The notes: generated by a model not told the origin, from the letters alone. 64,000 nt of DNA from Comamonadaceae bacterium (GCA_947452785.1 CANGDZ010000004.1:1-64000), one strand, 5' to 3'. Counted from the stretch's first letter, positions 1 to 12,211 are shown. Numbers and translations are program-made.

Positions 1-156
1 GCGAAACATGGCTTGTTCAGGGCTTTCGCCTCTGTCAATGCCGCCTTGCGGAAACTGCCAGCTGTGGGTGCGGATGCGTTTGCCCCAGAACACCTGATTT
101 TTCTGGTTGAGCAAAATGATGCCGACGTTAGGCCTAAAGCCTTCACGGTCAAGCAT
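1..156 (-). CDS. rppH: RNA pyrophosphohydrolase (NUDIX), N-terminal part, truncated by window edge
   Basis: Reverse complement reads [52 protein letters not shown]..., typical RppH N-terminus; divergent from proS. Confidence 0.9.
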   Translation of the reverse strand, partial: MLDREGFRPNVGIILLNQKNQVFWGKRIRTHSWQFPQGGIDRGESPEQAMFR

Positions 157-248
157 AATCAAACCCCAAATTTTTATATTGCATTCATTATGCACGCCTT
201 CATGCGTGCAGCAAGAGGATGCGCCCTGCAACGTCTGGATCTGCCCTC

Positions 249-1994
249 ATGAAAGCCTCTCAATTTTTGATTTCTACCCTCAAGGAAGCCCCTGCGGATG
301 CCGAAATCGCCAGTCATCAACTGATGACGCGCGCGGGCTTGATCAAGAAGCTCGGCGCTGGTATCTACAACTACATGCCCATGGGCTTGCGCGTGATCCG
401 CAAGGTCGAGGCCATCGTGCGTGAAGAGATGAACCGGGCCGGTGCCATCGAGATGACCATGCCGGTCGTGCAGCCGGCCGAGCTGTGGCAAGAGACGGGC
501 CGCTTTGACAAGATGGGCCCCGAGTTGCTGCGCATCAAAGACCGCCATGGCCGTGATTACGTGATTCAGCCGACCAGCGAAGAAGTGGTGACCGACGTCG
601 TGCGCCAAGAGTTGCGTAGCTACAAACAGCTACCCAAAAATTTCTACCAAATTCAAACCAAATTTCGTGACGAGCGCCGTCCCCGTTTTGGTCTGATGCG
701 CGGGCGTGAATTCACTATGAAAGACGCCTACAGCTTTGACCGCGACATCGTCAGCGCCAAAGCCAGCTACCAGGTGATGGCCGGGGCTTACCGCAAGATT
801 TTTGACCGCTTTGGCCTGACCTACCGCGCCGTGGCCGCCGACAGCGGGGCCATCGGTGGCGATTTGAGTGAAGAATTCCAGGTGATTGCGGCCACCGGCG
901 AAGACGCCATCGTGTACTGCCCCACCAGCAGCTACGCCGCCAACATGGAAAAGGCTGAAGCCTTGGTCCCGAGCCAGCCGCGCGGCGCGGCCGATCAGGC
1001 GCTGACGAAAACCGCCACGCCGAGCAAGAGCACCTGCGAAGACGTCGCCGCCTTGCTGAACGTGCCACTGTCCACCACCGTCAAGTCCTTGGTGCTGGCC
1101 ACTGACACTTTGAACAATCAGGGTGAAATTGTGAAGTCCCAAGTCTGGCTCTTGCTGCTGCGCGGCGACCACGACATGAACGAAGTCAAAGTGGGCAAGC
1201 TGCCGGGCATGGAGGGCGGTTTCCGCTTTGCCACGTTGAGCGAGATTGACGAGCACTTTGGCTGCAAGCCCGGTTACCTGGGCCCACTGAACTTGAAAAA
1301 GCCGGTGCACCTGGTGGCCGACCGCGACGTGGCCGTGATGGCCAACTGGATTTGCGGCGCGAATGAAGTGGACTTTCACATTACAGGTGTGAACTGGGGC
1401 CGTGACCTGCCCGAGCCTAGCTTGGTGGCTGACATTCGCAACGTGGTGGCGGGCGACCAGTCGCCAGATGGTTTGGGCGAGTTGGCGATTGAGCGCGGCA
1501 TTGAAGTCGGTCACGTGTTCTATCTGGGCACCAAATATTCCAAGGCCATGAACGCCACTTTTCTGGATGAAAACGGCAAGCCGCAATTTTTTGAAATGGG
1601 CTGCTATGGCATCGGCATCACCCGCTTGCCGGCAGCGGCCATTGAGCAAAACCATGACGAGCGCGGCATCATCTGGCCGGACGCGATTGCGCCGTTCACC
1701 GTGGTGATTTGCCCTATCGGCATGGACCGAAGCGAAGCCGTCAAGGCCGAGGCCGAGCGCATCTACGCCGCATTGCTGGCCGATGGCGTGGACGTTATTT
1801 TGGACGACCGCGGCGAGCGCCCCGGCGCCATGTTTGCCGACTGGGAATTGATTGGGGTGCCGCACCGCATCACGATTGGCGACAAGGGCCTCAAGGACGG
1901 CCAAGTTGAATACCAGCACCGTCGCGACAGTGCAGCCAGCAAAGTCAGCACCGCCGAGGTGCTGGCCCATGTGAAAGCCCGCCTGGCGGGTTGA
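249..1994 (+). CDS. proS: Proline--tRNA ligase
   Basis: [49 protein letters not shown]...; bacterial-type ProRS with insertion/editing domain. Confidence 0.97.
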   Translation: MKASQFLISTLKEAPADAEIASHQLMTRAGLIKKLGAGIYNYMPMGLRVIRKVEAIVREEMNRAGAIEMTMPVVQPAELWQETGRFDKMGPELLRIKDRHGRDYVIQPTSEEVVTDVVRQELRSYKQLPKNFYQIQTKFRDERRPRFGLMRGREFTMKDAYSFDRDIVSAKASYQVMAGAYRKIFDRFGLTYRAVAADSGAIGGDLSEEFQVIAATGEDAIVYCPTSSYAANMEKAEALVPSQPRGAADQALTKTATPSKSTCEDVAALLNVPLSTTVKSLVLATDTLNNQGEIVKSQVWLLLLRGDHDMNEVKVGKLPGMEGGFRFATLSEIDEHFGCKPGYLGPLNLKKPVHLVADRDVAVMANWICGANEVDFHITGVNWGRDLPEPSLVADIRNVVAGDQSPDGLGELAIERGIEVGHVFYLGTKYSKAMNATFLDENGKPQFFEMGCYGIGITRLPAAAIEQNHDERGIIWPDAIAPFTVVICPIGMDRSEAVKAEAERIYAALLADGVDVILDDRGERPGAMFADWELIGVPHRITIGDKGLKDGQVEYQHRRDSAASKVSTAEVLAHVKARLAG

Positions 1995-2662
1995 AGGGCA
2001 AGGCCGTGCTGTCGGCGCAAGACACTCCCCTCGGGCGACGGAAGGTGCTGCAGCGCCTCGCGCTGCACGCCATGTCAGGTGCAGGCGCGAGTGGGGTGAT
2101 GGTGTCCAACGCGTTGGCCGCAGGGCAAATTGAGGAACCCTTGTCGCAGGCCGTGCGCACCGCATTGACGGCGGCCGTGGCTGCGGCCGATCCCCCAGAG
2201 CCGGTTCTGGGCTCCGCGCCAGAGCGACAAGCCTATGAGCAGTGGCGTGCACAGTGCAATGCCCTGCTGACCAGGTGGCTGCCGCAGCCTGTGGATCGGC
2301 AGGAGTTCTTGCAAACGCTATGGTACGAAGCGCGCCGCGCGGGTCTGTCTTTGTCCTTGGTGCTGGGTTTGATCCAAACCGAAAGCGCGTTTCGCAAATA
2401 CGCTATCTCTTCTGCGGGGGCCAGAGGCTATATGCAAGTCATGCCTTTTTGGACACGGACCATCGGCGATGGTGATGAAAGCAAGTTGTTCCACCTGCAA
2501 ACCAATTTGCGTTTCGGCTGTGTGATCTTGCGTCATCTTTTAGACCGCGAACAAGGCGATATGTGGCTGGGCTTGGGCCGCTACAACGGCTCGCGCGGTC
2601 AGGCCCCGTATCCGCGTGCGGTGCTGTCCGCACAGCGCGTGTGGTTTCAGGCGGTCGACTGA
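1991..2662 (+). CDS. Lytic transglycosylase, SLT domain
   Basis: [26 protein letters not shown]...[14 protein letters not shown]...[12 protein letters not shown]-domain motifs; overlaps proS stop. Confidence 0.85.
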   Translation: MKGKAVLSAQDTPLGRRKVLQRLALHAMSGAGASGVMVSNALAAGQIEEPLSQAVRTALTAAVAAADPPEPVLGSAPERQAYEQWRAQCNALLTRWLPQPVDRQEFLQTLWYEARRAGLSLSLVLGLIQTESAFRKYAISSAGARGYMQVMPFWTRTIGDGDESKLFHLQTNLRFGCVILRHLLDREQGDMWLGLGRYNGSRGQAPYPRAVLSAQRVWFQAVD

Positions 2663-2663
2663 G

Positions 2664-4595
2664 ATGGGGTTCTTGTCGTGCTTCCATAAAAATCGGCACT
2701 GGGGCTGCCGAGAAATGGGAGCGGCGCTGCTGGCTGGCCTGTTGTGCGGCATCGCAGCCTGGACCCCTGTACAGGCGCAATCAACGCCTCCCACTTTGTC
2801 TCCCACTTTGCCCGCAACGCAGTCCGCGCCAGCGGCTTTCACGCTGGACATACAAGGCCCGACTGAGATCGCCGCTTGGCTCAAGCCCCATCTGAGCTTG
2901 GGGCAATTCAGTCAGTTGAGCGATTTGACCGACAGCGAGTTGGACAAGTTGCTGGAAGATGCACAGTTACAGGCCCGCGAGTTGTTGGCCACCCAGGGCT
3001 ACTTCAATCCGCAGTTGGCCTGGTCCAAGCCAACGCCAACACCTTTGAGCGCACCCGCCACAGATCGCAAGCCCATTGCCCCAGCGTCCCCAGAAGCCCC
3101 AGAAGCCCCAATGGTCGCGGCCAGGCACATCGTGTTGACGTTGGAGCCTGGCCTGCAGTCCCATGTCGATCGCGTCAGCCTGGTGTTGACGGGTGACTTG
3201 GCGCAACGCGCAGACCGGCAAAAACTCGCCGAAGTAGTGAAGGCGCAATGGCTCTTGCCCGCAGGCGAAGCCTTCACGCAATCCGCCTGGAGTGCCGCCA
3301 AAACACAGGCAGTGAACCTCTTGGCCGAGCGTTGGTACCCTTTGGCGCAGGTGAGCCAAAGTGAAGCCTTGGTGGATGTCGAAACCCACAGCGTCACTTT
3401 GTCGCTGACGCTGGACTCGGGGCCTTCGGTGCTGTTGGGGCCGATCCAGGTTACCGGGGCAGAGCGTTATGGCGAGTTGCAGGTGCGGCGCTTGGCGCAG
3501 TTGCAAGAGGGGCAGCCCTACCGCCGGATCGACTTGTTGCAAGCGCAGCAGCGTTTGGTGGCCAGTGGCTTTTACGACTCGGTGTTCGTCAATTTGGACG
3601 CCGATGTGGCCAGCACGGTACGACCGGTGAAGATCGAGCTGCGCGAAGCTCCCAAGCAAAAATGGGTGATGGGCTTGGGTTACCGCTCCAGCGCCGGCAC
3701 CCGCTTCACGGCGGAGCACACACACCACAGCTTGCCTGGGATCCATTGGCGCTCGGTGAGCAAATTGTCGGTCGACCCGAACCTGCAAAGCATGGGCTTG
3801 GATTTGCTCGGGCCGCCAAATGAGGACGCTTGGCGTTGGTCCACCGCGGCCAAGTTGGAGCATCAAAATTTTGTAGGCTATGCCGTCACCAGCCAACAGT
3901 GGCGCGCCGGTCGCCTGCAACGCGGTGATGTGATCGACCGCAATGTGTACATGCAATACGACATGTCGCATACACAAGGCACACAACAAGGCATTCGCGA
4001 GTCCGTCAGCGGCAATTTCGCCTGGACTTGGCGTCGCTTTGAAAACTTGCCATTTCCCTCAGAGGGTTTGGGCTTTGTCGCCGAAATCGGACCCGGCTTG
4101 ACCTTGGGTGAGCAGCGCCAGCCCTTTGTGCGCGGTGTTGCTCGCGCGCTGGTTGTGCAGCCTTTGGGCACTGGCGGCAGTCGTTTGGCTTTGCGCAGCC
4201 AGTTGGCTGGTGTGTTCGCCCGCGAGATTTCGGGTGTACCCACCACGCAATTGTTCACTGCCGGTGGCGACAACAGCGTGCGCGGCTATGCGCTCAACAG
4301 TCTGGGGGTGTTGCAAAGCAACGGCGTTGTGGCGCCTGGGCGTTACCTGGCTTCGGGCACGGTGGAGTGGCAGCGCCCGATCACGGTGGGCCGCCAGCGC
4401 ACCGAATGGGAGAGCGTGGTGTTTGTGGACGCTGCCGCCGTGGGCGACACGGCCCAAGCGCTGAAAGCCCATGTGGGCGCGGGTGCGGGCGCGCGATGGC
4501 GCAGCCCCTTGGGGCCCTTGCAAATTGATTTGGCGCAGGCCCTGGACACGCACAGCTGGCGTTTGCATTTGAGTGTGGGGTTTGTCTTTCGATGA
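2664..4595 (+). CDS. tamA: Outer-membrane translocation/assembly module TamA (Omp85/POTRA family)
   Basis: POTRA-like N-terminus, C-terminal surface-antigen barrel (GGDNSVRGY..., ending GFVFR); followed by tamB. Confidence 0.85.
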   Translation: MGFLSCFHKNRHWGCREMGAALLAGLLCGIAAWTPVQAQSTPPTLSPTLPATQSAPAAFTLDIQGPTEIAAWLKPHLSLGQFSQLSDLTDSELDKLLEDAQLQARELLATQGYFNPQLAWSKPTPTPLSAPATDRKPIAPASPEAPEAPMVAARHIVLTLEPGLQSHVDRVSLVLTGDLAQRADRQKLAEVVKAQWLLPAGEAFTQSAWSAAKTQAVNLLAERWYPLAQVSQSEALVDVETHSVTLSLTLDSGPSVLLGPIQVTGAERYGELQVRRLAQLQEGQPYRRIDLLQAQQRLVASGFYDSVFVNLDADVASTVRPVKIELREAPKQKWVMGLGYRSSAGTRFTAEHTHHSLPGIHWRSVSKLSVDPNLQSMGLDLLGPPNEDAWRWSTAAKLEHQNFVGYAVTSQQWRAGRLQRGDVIDRNVYMQYDMSHTQGTQQGIRESVSGNFAWTWRRFENLPFPSEGLGFVAEIGPGLTLGEQRQPFVRGVARALVVQPLGTGGSRLALRSQLAGVFAREISGVPTTQLFTAGGDNSVRGYALNSLGVLQSNGVVAPGRYLASGTVEWQRPITVGRQRTEWESVVFVDAAAVGDTAQALKAHVGAGAGARWRSPLGPLQIDLAQALDTHSWRLHLSVGFVFR

Positions 4596-7500
4596 ACCAA
4601 AGGCCAGTCATCTTGCCCACGCACAGTCGTCTTCACCCCTTTTTGCGCGGGCTGTTGGGTGGCCTGGCGCTGCTGTTGCTGAGCTTGGCGGCTGTGTGGG
4701 TTTGGGCAGGATCTGAAGGGTCATTGGACACGGCATTGCGCGGCGTCTCGGCCTTGCTGCCAAAAGGACAAACACTGTCGGCTCAAGGGGTGCAAGGTCG
4801 GCTTCGCGGCGGCGGGGTGCACAGCGCCCGCATGGGGCAAGTGATTTACACCGCACCGGGCTTGCGTGTGCAAGCCGAGCAAGTGACGCTCAGCCTGGAC
4901 GGCGCCCAACTTTGGCAAGGCCGCTGGCCCATGACACGGCTGCAGATTGGCCATGTACAGGTCCAAGATCAGCGACCCGCCACGCCGAGCTTGCCGCCAG
5001 TGCAATGGACCTTGCCCTTGGACGTTAAGTTGGACTGGCAATTGGACCGTTTGGACTGGCAAGGTACGCCTGCTTTTCAGCTCACTCAACTGCAGGGCAG
5101 CTACAGCTACCAAGCTCAGATGCACCAGCTCAAGCTGCACTCACTGGAATTTGCCCAAGGCCGCTACAGTGGCCAAGCCAGCTTGCAAGCTGTGCAACCC
5201 ATGGCGCTGCAGGTGGAACTGAATGGCCAGGTCCAGACGCCGCAGACCGGGCGCATGGCTGCTGTGCCGGTGCAGGCGCAATTGCGCTTGCAGGGTGATG
5301 TGGGGCCTGCGGATACGGCGCTGCAATTGACCGCGAACTTGACGCCGCAATTTGCACCTCGCGCAGATACGCAAGCCCCTGCAGCGTCGGCGATGCAAGC
5401 GCAAGTGAGTGCGCAGATCCGTCCCTGGCAGACGCAGGTGGTGACGCATGCGCAGGGGCAATGGCGCGGCGTGGACTTGGCCCGCCTCTGGCCAGGCGCA
5501 CCATCGACGCTGCTGGACGGCGCGTTGACGGCCAGCCTTTCGGCCACAGAAAGCGCTTCACCCCGTTGGCAAGGGCAATTGCACTTGAACAACCAGCGCC
5601 CAGGCCCATGGGATCGTCAGTTGCTGCCCATTCAGTCGCTTCAAGCCCAGGTGTCGCGATTCAACAGCCTTTGGCAAGTGGACGGATTGCAAGCCCGCAT
5701 CGGAAGTGGTCAAGTGCAAGGCCAGGGCCGCGAAACGGCGCAGGGCTGGGTGGGGCAGTTGCAGTTGGACCAGGTGCTGCCCGCGCAGATCTTCACGGGT
5801 CTGCCAGGTCCGGCGTGGCGTGGTCAGATACAAGCGCAAGCTTTGCCCTATGGCGCGGTGCAGGTGCAAGCGAACATGGCGGCAGCGGCCTCCATGCGCA
5901 AGCCCCCAAGCCAGGCGCCGCTCTTGCAGTTCAAAGGGCAGTGGCAAACCGGTGAATGGGCGGTGCAGCAACTGGACCTGCGCCTGGCCGACGCCGTGCT
6001 GTCGGGCCAAGGCCGCATCCACACCACAGGCCCGGTGCTGCAAGGTCAGGTGCAGTTGGCCTTGCCTGGCATGAACCTGCAACTTTCGGGCGAGGCTGCA
6101 CCCACCCGGGGTCAAGGGCAGATGCAGATGGCCGTGACCGATGCCGCCAGCGCCGCCGCTTGGCTTCAGCGCTGGCCGGTGGGGGCGAATTGGCTGCACG
6201 GCGCGCAGATGACTGGCCAGGCGGCACTCTCAGGCCAATGGCAAGGCGGCTGGCAACACAAAGACAGCCAGCTCAGCATCGATTGGAAAGCGCCTGCCTT
6301 GAAATTTCAAACCACACCCACAGCCTTGCCGGTGCAGCTGACGCTCGCCCAAGGTCAAGTGCGGGGCACGCTGGCTGACCTGCAAACGCATTGGCAGGGC
6401 CAAGTGCAGCAGGGCCCGTGGCTGGCCCAGGTCAATTCGCGCTTGTCGCTGGTTACGCCTTGGGGGGCACGCTCGCCGAGTTGGCAAGGGCAGCTGCAAG
6501 CTTTGGAACTGGAACTCAAGCACGCGCACCAAGAGGGCCGTTGGCAACTGCAATTGCCGCAAGCCGTGGACTGGCGCTATTCCCCTGCGTCGCAGGCGGG
6601 CACCCTCACTTGGCAAGGCGGTGCTGTGCAGTTGCGAGGCCCCACCCCCGGCGTGGCGCAGCTGCGGTGGTCCGCGGGGCAGTGGGCGCTGGCCCCACGC
6701 GGGGGGCTGCCTGTGCCCGATGCGCTGCAATTGCAAATCGACGATGTGCCTTTGCGCTGGGCGCAGGCTTTGGGCGCTTCCGAGCTGCTGGGCGATGTGA
6801 TGCTGCAGGGCCGGGTCGATGTGAAGTCTTCCCAACCCTTGGCCCTGTCTGCGGTTCTGGAGCGCAGCCGAGGCGATTTGCTGCTGCCGCTGGAAGGGGC
6901 CAACCAGCCCCTGGTGCCGGCCGGCTTGCGTGAAGCCCGTGCGCGTTTGAACATCACCGGCGCCGAGGCCAAGGTGGACATGTCGTGGGACAGTGAGCAA
7001 CTGGGCCAGCTGTCTGCGCAAGGCCAAACGCAGATCACGGACAAGGGTGAGTGGTTGGCCACTGCGCCGATTGCGGGCCAGGTCAAATCCAGCTTGCGCC
7101 GCGTAGGCCTGTGGTCCTTGCTCGCGCCGCCGGGCTGGCGCGTGCAAGGGACTTTGGATACGGCTTTCGAATTTTCGGGCACACGCAGCCAACCGCGCTG
7201 GCAGGGCATGCTCGCCGCTGATCAACTCACCGTGCGCTCTGCGGTGCAAGGCATCGAGTTCAGCCAAGGCCAGCTGCGGGCGCGGCTGCAAGACCAGCAA
7301 GTGCAGTTGACGCAATTGAGCTTCAAAGGCGAGGGCGCGCAAGGTGGGCAATTGCAAGCGCAAGGCACACTGAATTGGCTGCCGTCGAATCCGTCAACAC
7401 CCATGCCCATGCCGAGCTTGCAGCAAGTGCGCATTGCATTGAAGCTGCAGGCGCAAGGCCTGCGCGTGAGCAACCGCGCCGACCGGCGCTTGGCCATTTC

Positions 7501-8419
7501 GGGTGCGGTCGATGCTCAGCTCGACCAAGGGCGACTGCGCCTCAAAGGCCGCGTGCAGGCCGATCAGGCGCTGTTCATCTTGCCCGAGAACACCACTCCG
7601 ACCTTGGGCGACGATGTCGTGGTGCGACGCCGTGGCGCTGCGGCGAATGTGGCCGTGCCAGGGGTGGCCCAGCCCTCGGCGATGCCGTCTTGGGTGGGTG
7701 TGCCCGAGGTGCAGTTAGTGTTGGACTTGGGCCCCGATTTTCAGGTGCAAGGTCAAGGCCTGCAAACCCGTTTGGCGGGCGTGCTCAACTTGAGCAGCAG
7801 CGCAGCGACCCAAGGGACTGTGCGCTTGAGCGGCGATGTACGCACCGATGGTGGACGTTACAAAGCCTACGGTCAGGCCTTGAACATCGAGTCGGGCTTG
7901 CTGCGTTTCAATGGTGCTTTTAACAATCCCGATTTGGACATCGTGGCCATCCGCCCCAACTTGTCGCAGCGGGTGGGTGTGTCGGTCGGCGGCACCGCAC
8001 TGCAGCCGCGTATTCAGCTTTTTTCAGACCCCGACTTGCCGGACGCCGAAAAACTCGCCTGGTTGGTCTTGGGCCGTTCGGGGGCCGATGGCGGCGCCGA
8101 GTCTGCCATGCTGCAGCAAGCGGCCGTCACCTTTCTCAGCCGGGATGGCAAAGGCGTCGCCACCCAGTTGGCAGGCGCTTTGGGTTTGGATGAAATTTCT
8201 TTGGGCCGTGGCAGTCGGGGGGACAGCACGGCCACCGGCACCGCCATCAGTCTGGGCAAGCGCTTGTCGCGTGATTTTTATCTGGTCTACGAAAGCAGCC
8301 TGAGCGGCACCTTTGGCAGTCTGTATATGTTCTACGACCTGTCACGCCGTTTCAAACTGCGGGCGCAGACCGGGGACCAAAACGCTGTGGACGTGATCTT
8401 TACGGTGCGCAAAGATTGA
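4592..8419 (+). CDS. tamB: Translocation/assembly module TamB (DUF490)
   Basis: 1275 aa, N-terminal TM anchor, beta-rich Q/W-rich body, C-terminal DUF490-like SDPDLPDAEKLAWLVLGR...; overlaps tamA stop. Confidence 0.9.
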   Translation: MNQRPVILPTHSRLHPFLRGLLGGLALLLLSLAAVWVWAGSEGSLDTALRGVSALLPKGQTLSAQGVQGRLRGGGVHSARMGQVIYTAPGLRVQAEQVTLSLDGAQLWQGRWPMTRLQIGHVQVQDQRPATPSLPPVQWTLPLDVKLDWQLDRLDWQGTPAFQLTQLQGSYSYQAQMHQLKLHSLEFAQGRYSGQASLQAVQPMALQVELNGQVQTPQTGRMAAVPVQAQLRLQGDVGPADTALQLTANLTPQFAPRADTQAPAASAMQAQVSAQIRPWQTQVVTHAQGQWRGVDLARLWPGAPSTLLDGALTASLSATESASPRWQGQLHLNNQRPGPWDRQLLPIQSLQAQVSRFNSLWQVDGLQARIGSGQVQGQGRETAQGWVGQLQLDQVLPAQIFTGLPGPAWRGQIQAQALPYGAVQVQANMAAAASMRKPPSQAPLLQFKGQWQTGEWAVQQLDLRLADAVLSGQGRIHTTGPVLQGQVQLALPGMNLQLSGEAAPTRGQGQMQMAVTDAASAAAWLQRWPVGANWLHGAQMTGQAALSGQWQGGWQHKDSQLSIDWKAPALKFQTTPTALPVQLTLAQGQVRGTLADLQTHWQGQVQQGPWLAQVNSRLSLVTPWGARSPSWQGQLQALELELKHAHQEGRWQLQLPQAVDWRYSPASQAGTLTWQGGAVQLRGPTPGVAQLRWSAGQWALAPRGGLPVPDALQLQIDDVPLRWAQALGASELLGDVMLQGRVDVKSSQPLALSAVLERSRGDLLLPLEGANQPLVPAGLREARARLNITGAEAKVDMSWDSEQLGQLSAQGQTQITDKGEWLATAPIAGQVKSSLRRVGLWSLLAPPGWRVQGTLDTAFEFSGTRSQPRWQGMLAADQLTVRSAVQGIEFSQGQLRARLQDQQVQLTQLSFKGEGAQGGQLQAQGTLNWLPSNPSTPMPMPSLQQVRIALKLQAQGLRVSNRADRRLAISGAVDAQLDQGRLRLKGRVQADQALFILPENTTPTLGDDVVVRRRGAAANVAVPGVAQPSAMPSWVGVPEVQLVLDLGPDFQVQGQGLQTRLAGVLNLSSSAATQGTVRLSGDVRTDGGRYKAYGQALNIESGLLRFNGAFNNPDLDIVAIRPNLSQRVGVSVGGTALQPRIQLFSDPDLPDAEKLAWLVLGRSGADGGAESAMLQQAAVTFLSRDGKGVATQLAGALGLDEISLGRGSRGDSTATGTAISLGKRLSRDFYLVYESSLSGTFGSLYMFYDLSRRFKLRAQTGDQNAVDVIFTVRKD

Positions 8420-8425
8420 ACGGGT

Positions 8426-8749
8426 TCAAGCCTGTCCGTTGACCACTTGCTGCAACTCACCCGATTCGTACATCTCCATCATGATGTCCGAGCCGCCAAT
8501 GAACTCGCCTTTGACGTACAGCTGAGGAATGGTCGGCCAGTTACTGTATTCCTTGATGCCTTGACGGATTTCAGCGTCGTCCAGTACGTTGACTGTTTTC
8601 ACTGTTTTGGTGTCCACGCCAAGGGCTTTCAGGATTTGGATGGCACGGCCAGAAAAGCCACACATAGGAAAGCTGGCGCTGCCCTTCATGAACAAGGTGA
8701 TGTCGTTGTTCTTAACGAGGTCGTCAATGCGTTGTTGGGTGTCGCTCAT
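8426..8749 (-). CDS. grxD: Monothiol glutaredoxin Grx4 family
   Basis: FPMCGFSGRAIQILKALGV CGFS motif, GGSDIMMEMYESGEL. Confidence 0.95.
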   Translation of the reverse strand: MSDTQQRIDDLVKNNDITLFMKGSASFPMCGFSGRAIQILKALGVDTKTVKTVNVLDDAEIRQGIKEYSNWPTIPQLYVKGEFIGGSDIMMEMYESGELQQVVNGQA

Positions 8750-8852
8750 GGTGGCTCCTGGGGTGACCCTGATCGGGCGTCAAAAAGAAGGGCTTAGGGT
8801 AAACCGATACCGTGATTATTTCACTTTGAAAGGGCGGTTTGACCCAGCAGGG

Positions 8853-9707
8853 TTATTTTGGCGGTTTTTTGCCACCGCTGCAGCGGGCATGCCCCACCAA
8901 ATCGGCTTGCGACTGAACCTGGACGAACCCGGCCTGCGTGAGCAAGTCCCTGACGGCCTCGGCTTGGTCAAAGCCATGCTCTAGCAGCAGCCAGCCGCTG
9001 GGCGACAAGTGGGTGAGCGCATCGGCCACAATGCGGCGCAAATCGGCCAGGCCGTCGGCGCCACTGATCAGGGCTTGCAGGGGTTCGTGGCGCAGCGCGG
9101 CCAGGTGCGGGTCGGCGTCGGCAATGTAGGGCGGGTTGGAGACGATAAGGTCAAACTCACTGTCCACCTGGGAAAACCAGTCGCTGGCGATGAACTTGAC
9201 AGGTAACTTGAGCTGCGCGGCATTGGTCCGCGCCACAGACAGCGCGTCTTCGCTCGCGTCCACCGCCCAGACCTGAGTGTCGGGGCGCGCGTGTTGCAAG
9301 GCCAGGGCGATGGCGCCGCTGCCGGTGCCCAAGTCCAGGATGCGCAATAGGCCTGGCCGTTGGGATAGGGCTGGCAAAACCGCCAAAGCCCAGTCCACCA
9401 AGGTTTCCGTGTCGGCTCGCGGGTCGAGCACGCGCGCGTCAATCGCCAGCATCAGACCAAAAAACTCTTTGCGCCCGGTGATGTAGGCCACGGGCTCGCC
9501 CGCCAAGCGGCGGTGCAGCGCCACTTGCCAACGGGCCTGTGGCGCAGGACTCAGCAGGTCGGTGTCGTGCGCCAGCAACCAGGCACGTTCGTGCAAGGGG
9601 CGCTCTAGGCTGTGCAGCAAGAGCATTTGCGCGTCCAGGCGCGCCATCCCAAGGGTTTGGGCCTGGGCCAGGCATTGCGCGAGCGTAGGGCTGGAATGGT
9701 CCGTCAT
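8853..9707 (-). CDS. prmC: Peptide chain release factor N5-glutamine methyltransferase
   Basis: [21 protein letters not shown] motifs; overlaps prfA. Confidence 0.95.
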   Translation of the reverse strand: MTDHSSPTLAQCLAQAQTLGMARLDAQMLLLHSLERPLHERAWLLAHDTDLLSPAPQARWQVALHRRLAGEPVAYITGRKEFFGLMLAIDARVLDPRADTETLVDWALAVLPALSQRPGLLRILDLGTGSGAIALALQHARPDTQVWAVDASEDALSVARTNAAQLKLPVKFIASDWFSQVDSEFDLIVSNPPYIADADPHLAALRHEPLQALISGADGLADLRRIVADALTHLSPSGWLLLEHGFDQAEAVRDLLTQAGFVQVQSQADLVGHARCSGGKKPPK

Positions 9708-10792
9708 GCAGCAGCGCCAATTTCCAGCTCTGCCAATTGCTGCGCGGCTTCATAGGCTTGCAAGGCGTGGACTACGTCTTGCAAATCGCCTTCCATGATG
9801 CTCAGCAGTTTGTACAGCGTCAGATTGATGCGGTGGTCGGTCAAGCGGCCTTGCGGAAAGTTGTAGGTGCGGATGCGGTCGGAGCGGTCGCCACTGCCAA
9901 TCAGGCTTTTGCGCTCGGCCGCGTCTTTGGCGGCGCGCTCTGAGCGGTCTTTTTCTTGAATCCTTGCCGTCAGCACTTTCAAGGCCTGGGCTTTGTTGCT
10001 GTGCTGGCTGCGGCCGTCTTGGCATTCGGCCACGATGCCGGTGGGCAAGTGGGTGATGCGCACCGCTGAGTCGGTTTTGTTGATGTGCTGCCCCCCCGCA
10101 CCGCTGGCGCGGTAGGTGTCAATGCGCAAGTCGGCCGGGTTGATCTTGATCGCCTCGGCCTCGTCGGGCTCGGCCAACACGGCCACGGTGCAAGCGCTGG
10201 TGTGGATGCGGCCTTGCGTTTCGGTGGCGGGTACGCGCTGCACTCGATGGCCGCCGGACTCGAACTTGAGTGCGCCATACACCTGGTCGCCTTCGATGCG
10301 GATCACGACCTCTTTGTAGCCGCCCAGTTCACTGGGCGACTCGGAGATGATTTCGGTTTTCCAGCCTTGGTTTTCCGCGTAGCGCGAGTACATGCGCAGC
10401 AGATCGCCAGCAAACAGGGCCGACTCGTCGCCGCCGGTGCCTGCGCGGATTTCGACAAAGGCGGGGCGCGCATCGTCAGGGTCTTTAGGCAACAGCATGC
10501 GCTGCAGTTCGGCCTCCAGCGTTTCCAATTCGGCGCTGGCGCTGGCCACTTCTTCTTCGGCCATTTCGCGCATTTCTTCGTCAGCCATCAGGGCTTGCGC
10601 GGCTTGCAAATCCTGGCTGCGTAATTGGTGTCGGGCGTAGCGCGTGGCCACGGCGCTGACCTCGGCATGCTCGCGCGAGAGCTTTAAGAACTGCGTCATG
10701 TCGCGCATGATGTCTTCTCGCGACAGCAAAAAGTCCAGTTCCTGCAGCCGCAAGGCGTAGCGCTCGAGTTGGGTTTTTAAAAATGACTTCAT
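9704..10792 (-). CDS. prfA: Peptide chain release factor 1
   Basis: [21 protein letters not shown] (GGQ motif), [15 protein letters not shown]; start at [12 protein letters not shown]. Confidence 0.97.
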   Translation of the reverse strand: MKSFLKTQLERYALRLQELDFLLSREDIMRDMTQFLKLSREHAEVSAVATRYARHQLRSQDLQAAQALMADEEMREMAEEEVASASAELETLEAELQRMLLPKDPDDARPAFVEIRAGTGGDESALFAGDLLRMYSRYAENQGWKTEIISESPSELGGYKEVVIRIEGDQVYGALKFESGGHRVQRVPATETQGRIHTSACTVAVLAEPDEAEAIKINPADLRIDTYRASGAGGQHINKTDSAVRITHLPTGIVAECQDGRSQHSNKAQALKVLTARIQEKDRSERAAKDAAERKSLIGSGDRSDRIRTYNFPQGRLTDHRINLTLYKLLSIMEGDLQDVVHALQAYEAAQQLAELEIGAAA

Positions 10793-10939
10793 GTCTTCAG
10801 CGGTAGGGGGAGCGTTGTAGGGGCTTGCCTGCAAGCGATGGCTTGTTGGACCGGGCCGGGTGCATCGCCAGCAGACTGGCTGCTACTGTGGGCAGGGCAG
10901 GGCAAGGGTGCGTTGCAGCGAGAACAGTTTGCGAGGTCG

Positions 10940-12211
10940 CTAACGCTCGTTGCGCAAAAACAGCCGTTGCACGGCCTGCGCGGTCTGCTGTGCATGCTCG
11001 GTATCGGCAGCCCTCAATTCGGCCATGGCGCCGTGCAGCATTTTTTGCGTCAAGCCGCGCGACAGCGCTTCCAATACTTTTTCTGGGCTCTCGCCTTTGG
11101 CCAGTAATTTGTGGGCGCGTTGAAGTTCTGCCTCACGCCAGGCCTCGGCTTGGGCTTGCAACTCGCGGATCAAGGGCACGGTGCCGCGTTGCACCATCCA
11201 GTGCATAAAGCTTTGCACCCCCGCGTCAATGATGACCTCGGCCTGAGCCACTGCCGCTTGGCGGTGTGCCTGGCCGGTTTGCACCACGCTGGCCAAATCG
11301 TCGACGGTGTACAGGTAGACGTCTTCCAGTGATTTGACTTCGGGTTCAATGTCGCGCGGCACGGCCAAGTCGACCATGAACATGGGGCGGTGCTTGCGTT
11401 TCTTGAGGGCCCGCTCCACCGCGCCCAAGCCAATCAAAGGCAAGGTGCTGGCGGTGCAGCTGATGACGGCATCAAACTCGTGCAGACGATCGGGCAAATC
11501 GGCCAGGCGCATGACTTCGGCCCCATAGCGGGCCGCCAGTTTCTCGCCGCGCTCCAAGGAGCGGTTGGCAATCGTCATGCTTTTCGGTTGTCGCGCCGCG
11601 AAGTGGGTCGAGACCAGCTCGATCATTTCGCCCGCGCCGACAAACAACACCTTGATGGTCCGCAAATCTTCAAACAGCTGGCTGGCCAACCGCACCGACG
11701 CGGCGGCCATGCTGATGGAATGCGCGCCAATCTCTGTGGTTGAGCGCACGTCTTTGGCCACCGCAAAACTGCGTTGGAACAACTGATTCAAGGTGCTGCC
11801 CAGCGCGCCGGCTTGATCAGCGGCGCGCACGGCGTCTTTGAGCTGCCCCAAAATTTGCGCCTCGCCCAGCACCATCGAGTCCAAACCGCTGGCGACGCGA
11901 AAGGCGTGCCGCGCCACATGGTCTTCTTCCAGCAAGTAGGTGTGCTGGCGCAGCTCATGGGGCGAGACGCCGCCGGTGTGCGCCAGCCAGTTCAAAGTGT
12001 CGGTCATGGCCGACTGATCGGCGGCGCAATACACCTCGGTGCGGTTGCAGGTCGACAGGATGGCCGCTTCAGGCAGCTTTTGCGTGCGTTGCGATAAGTT
12101 TTGACGCAAACCTTGCAAAGTGGGCGGCAATTGGTCCAAGGCGAACGCAAACCGACCGCGCAAATCGAGCGGTGCGGTGGTGTGGTTTAAGCCTAAGGCC
12201 CAGACTGCCAT
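10940..12211 (-). CDS. hemA: Glutamyl-tRNA reductase
   Basis: [48 protein letters not shown]. Confidence 0.97.
   Translation of the reverse strand: MAVWALGLNHTTAPLDLRGRFAFALDQLPPTLQGLRQNLSQRTQKLPEAAILSTCNRTEVYCAADQSAMTDTLNWLAHTGGVSPHELRQHTYLLEEDHVARHAFRVASGLDSMVLGEAQILGQLKDAVRAADQAGALGSTLNQLFQRSFAVAKDVRSTTEIGAHSISMAAASVRLASQLFEDLRTIKVLFVGAGEMIELVSTHFAARQPKSMTIANRSLERGEKLAARYGAEVMRLADLPDRLHEFDAVISCTASTLPLIGLGAVERALKKRKHRPMFMVDLAVPRDIEPEVKSLEDVYLYTVDDLASVVQTGQAHRQAAVAQAEVIIDAGVQSFMHWMVQRGTVPLIRELQAQAEAWREAELQRAHKLLAKGESPEKVLEALSRGLTQKMLHGAMAELRAADTEHAQQTAQAVQRLFLRNER

Noticed and set aside
630-2252. 540-aa minus-strand ORF opposite proS
   Set aside because: Shadow ORF; proS is unambiguous.
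3080-3110. Short tandem CCAGAAGCC repeat in tamA
   Set aside because: Only two units, encodes a Pro-Glu-Ala linker; no sign of phase variation.
4592-8419. Repetitive Gln/Trp-rich reading of tamB as a repeat array or CRISPR-like structure
   Set aside because: No regular repeat/spacer periodicity; composition is normal for TamB beta-helical proteins.
8416-8429. Palindrome TTGAAC-GG-GTTCAA spanning convergent tamB and grxD stops
   Set aside because: Largely a by-product of two facing TGA codons; 6-bp arms with no T-tract are too weak to call a terminator.
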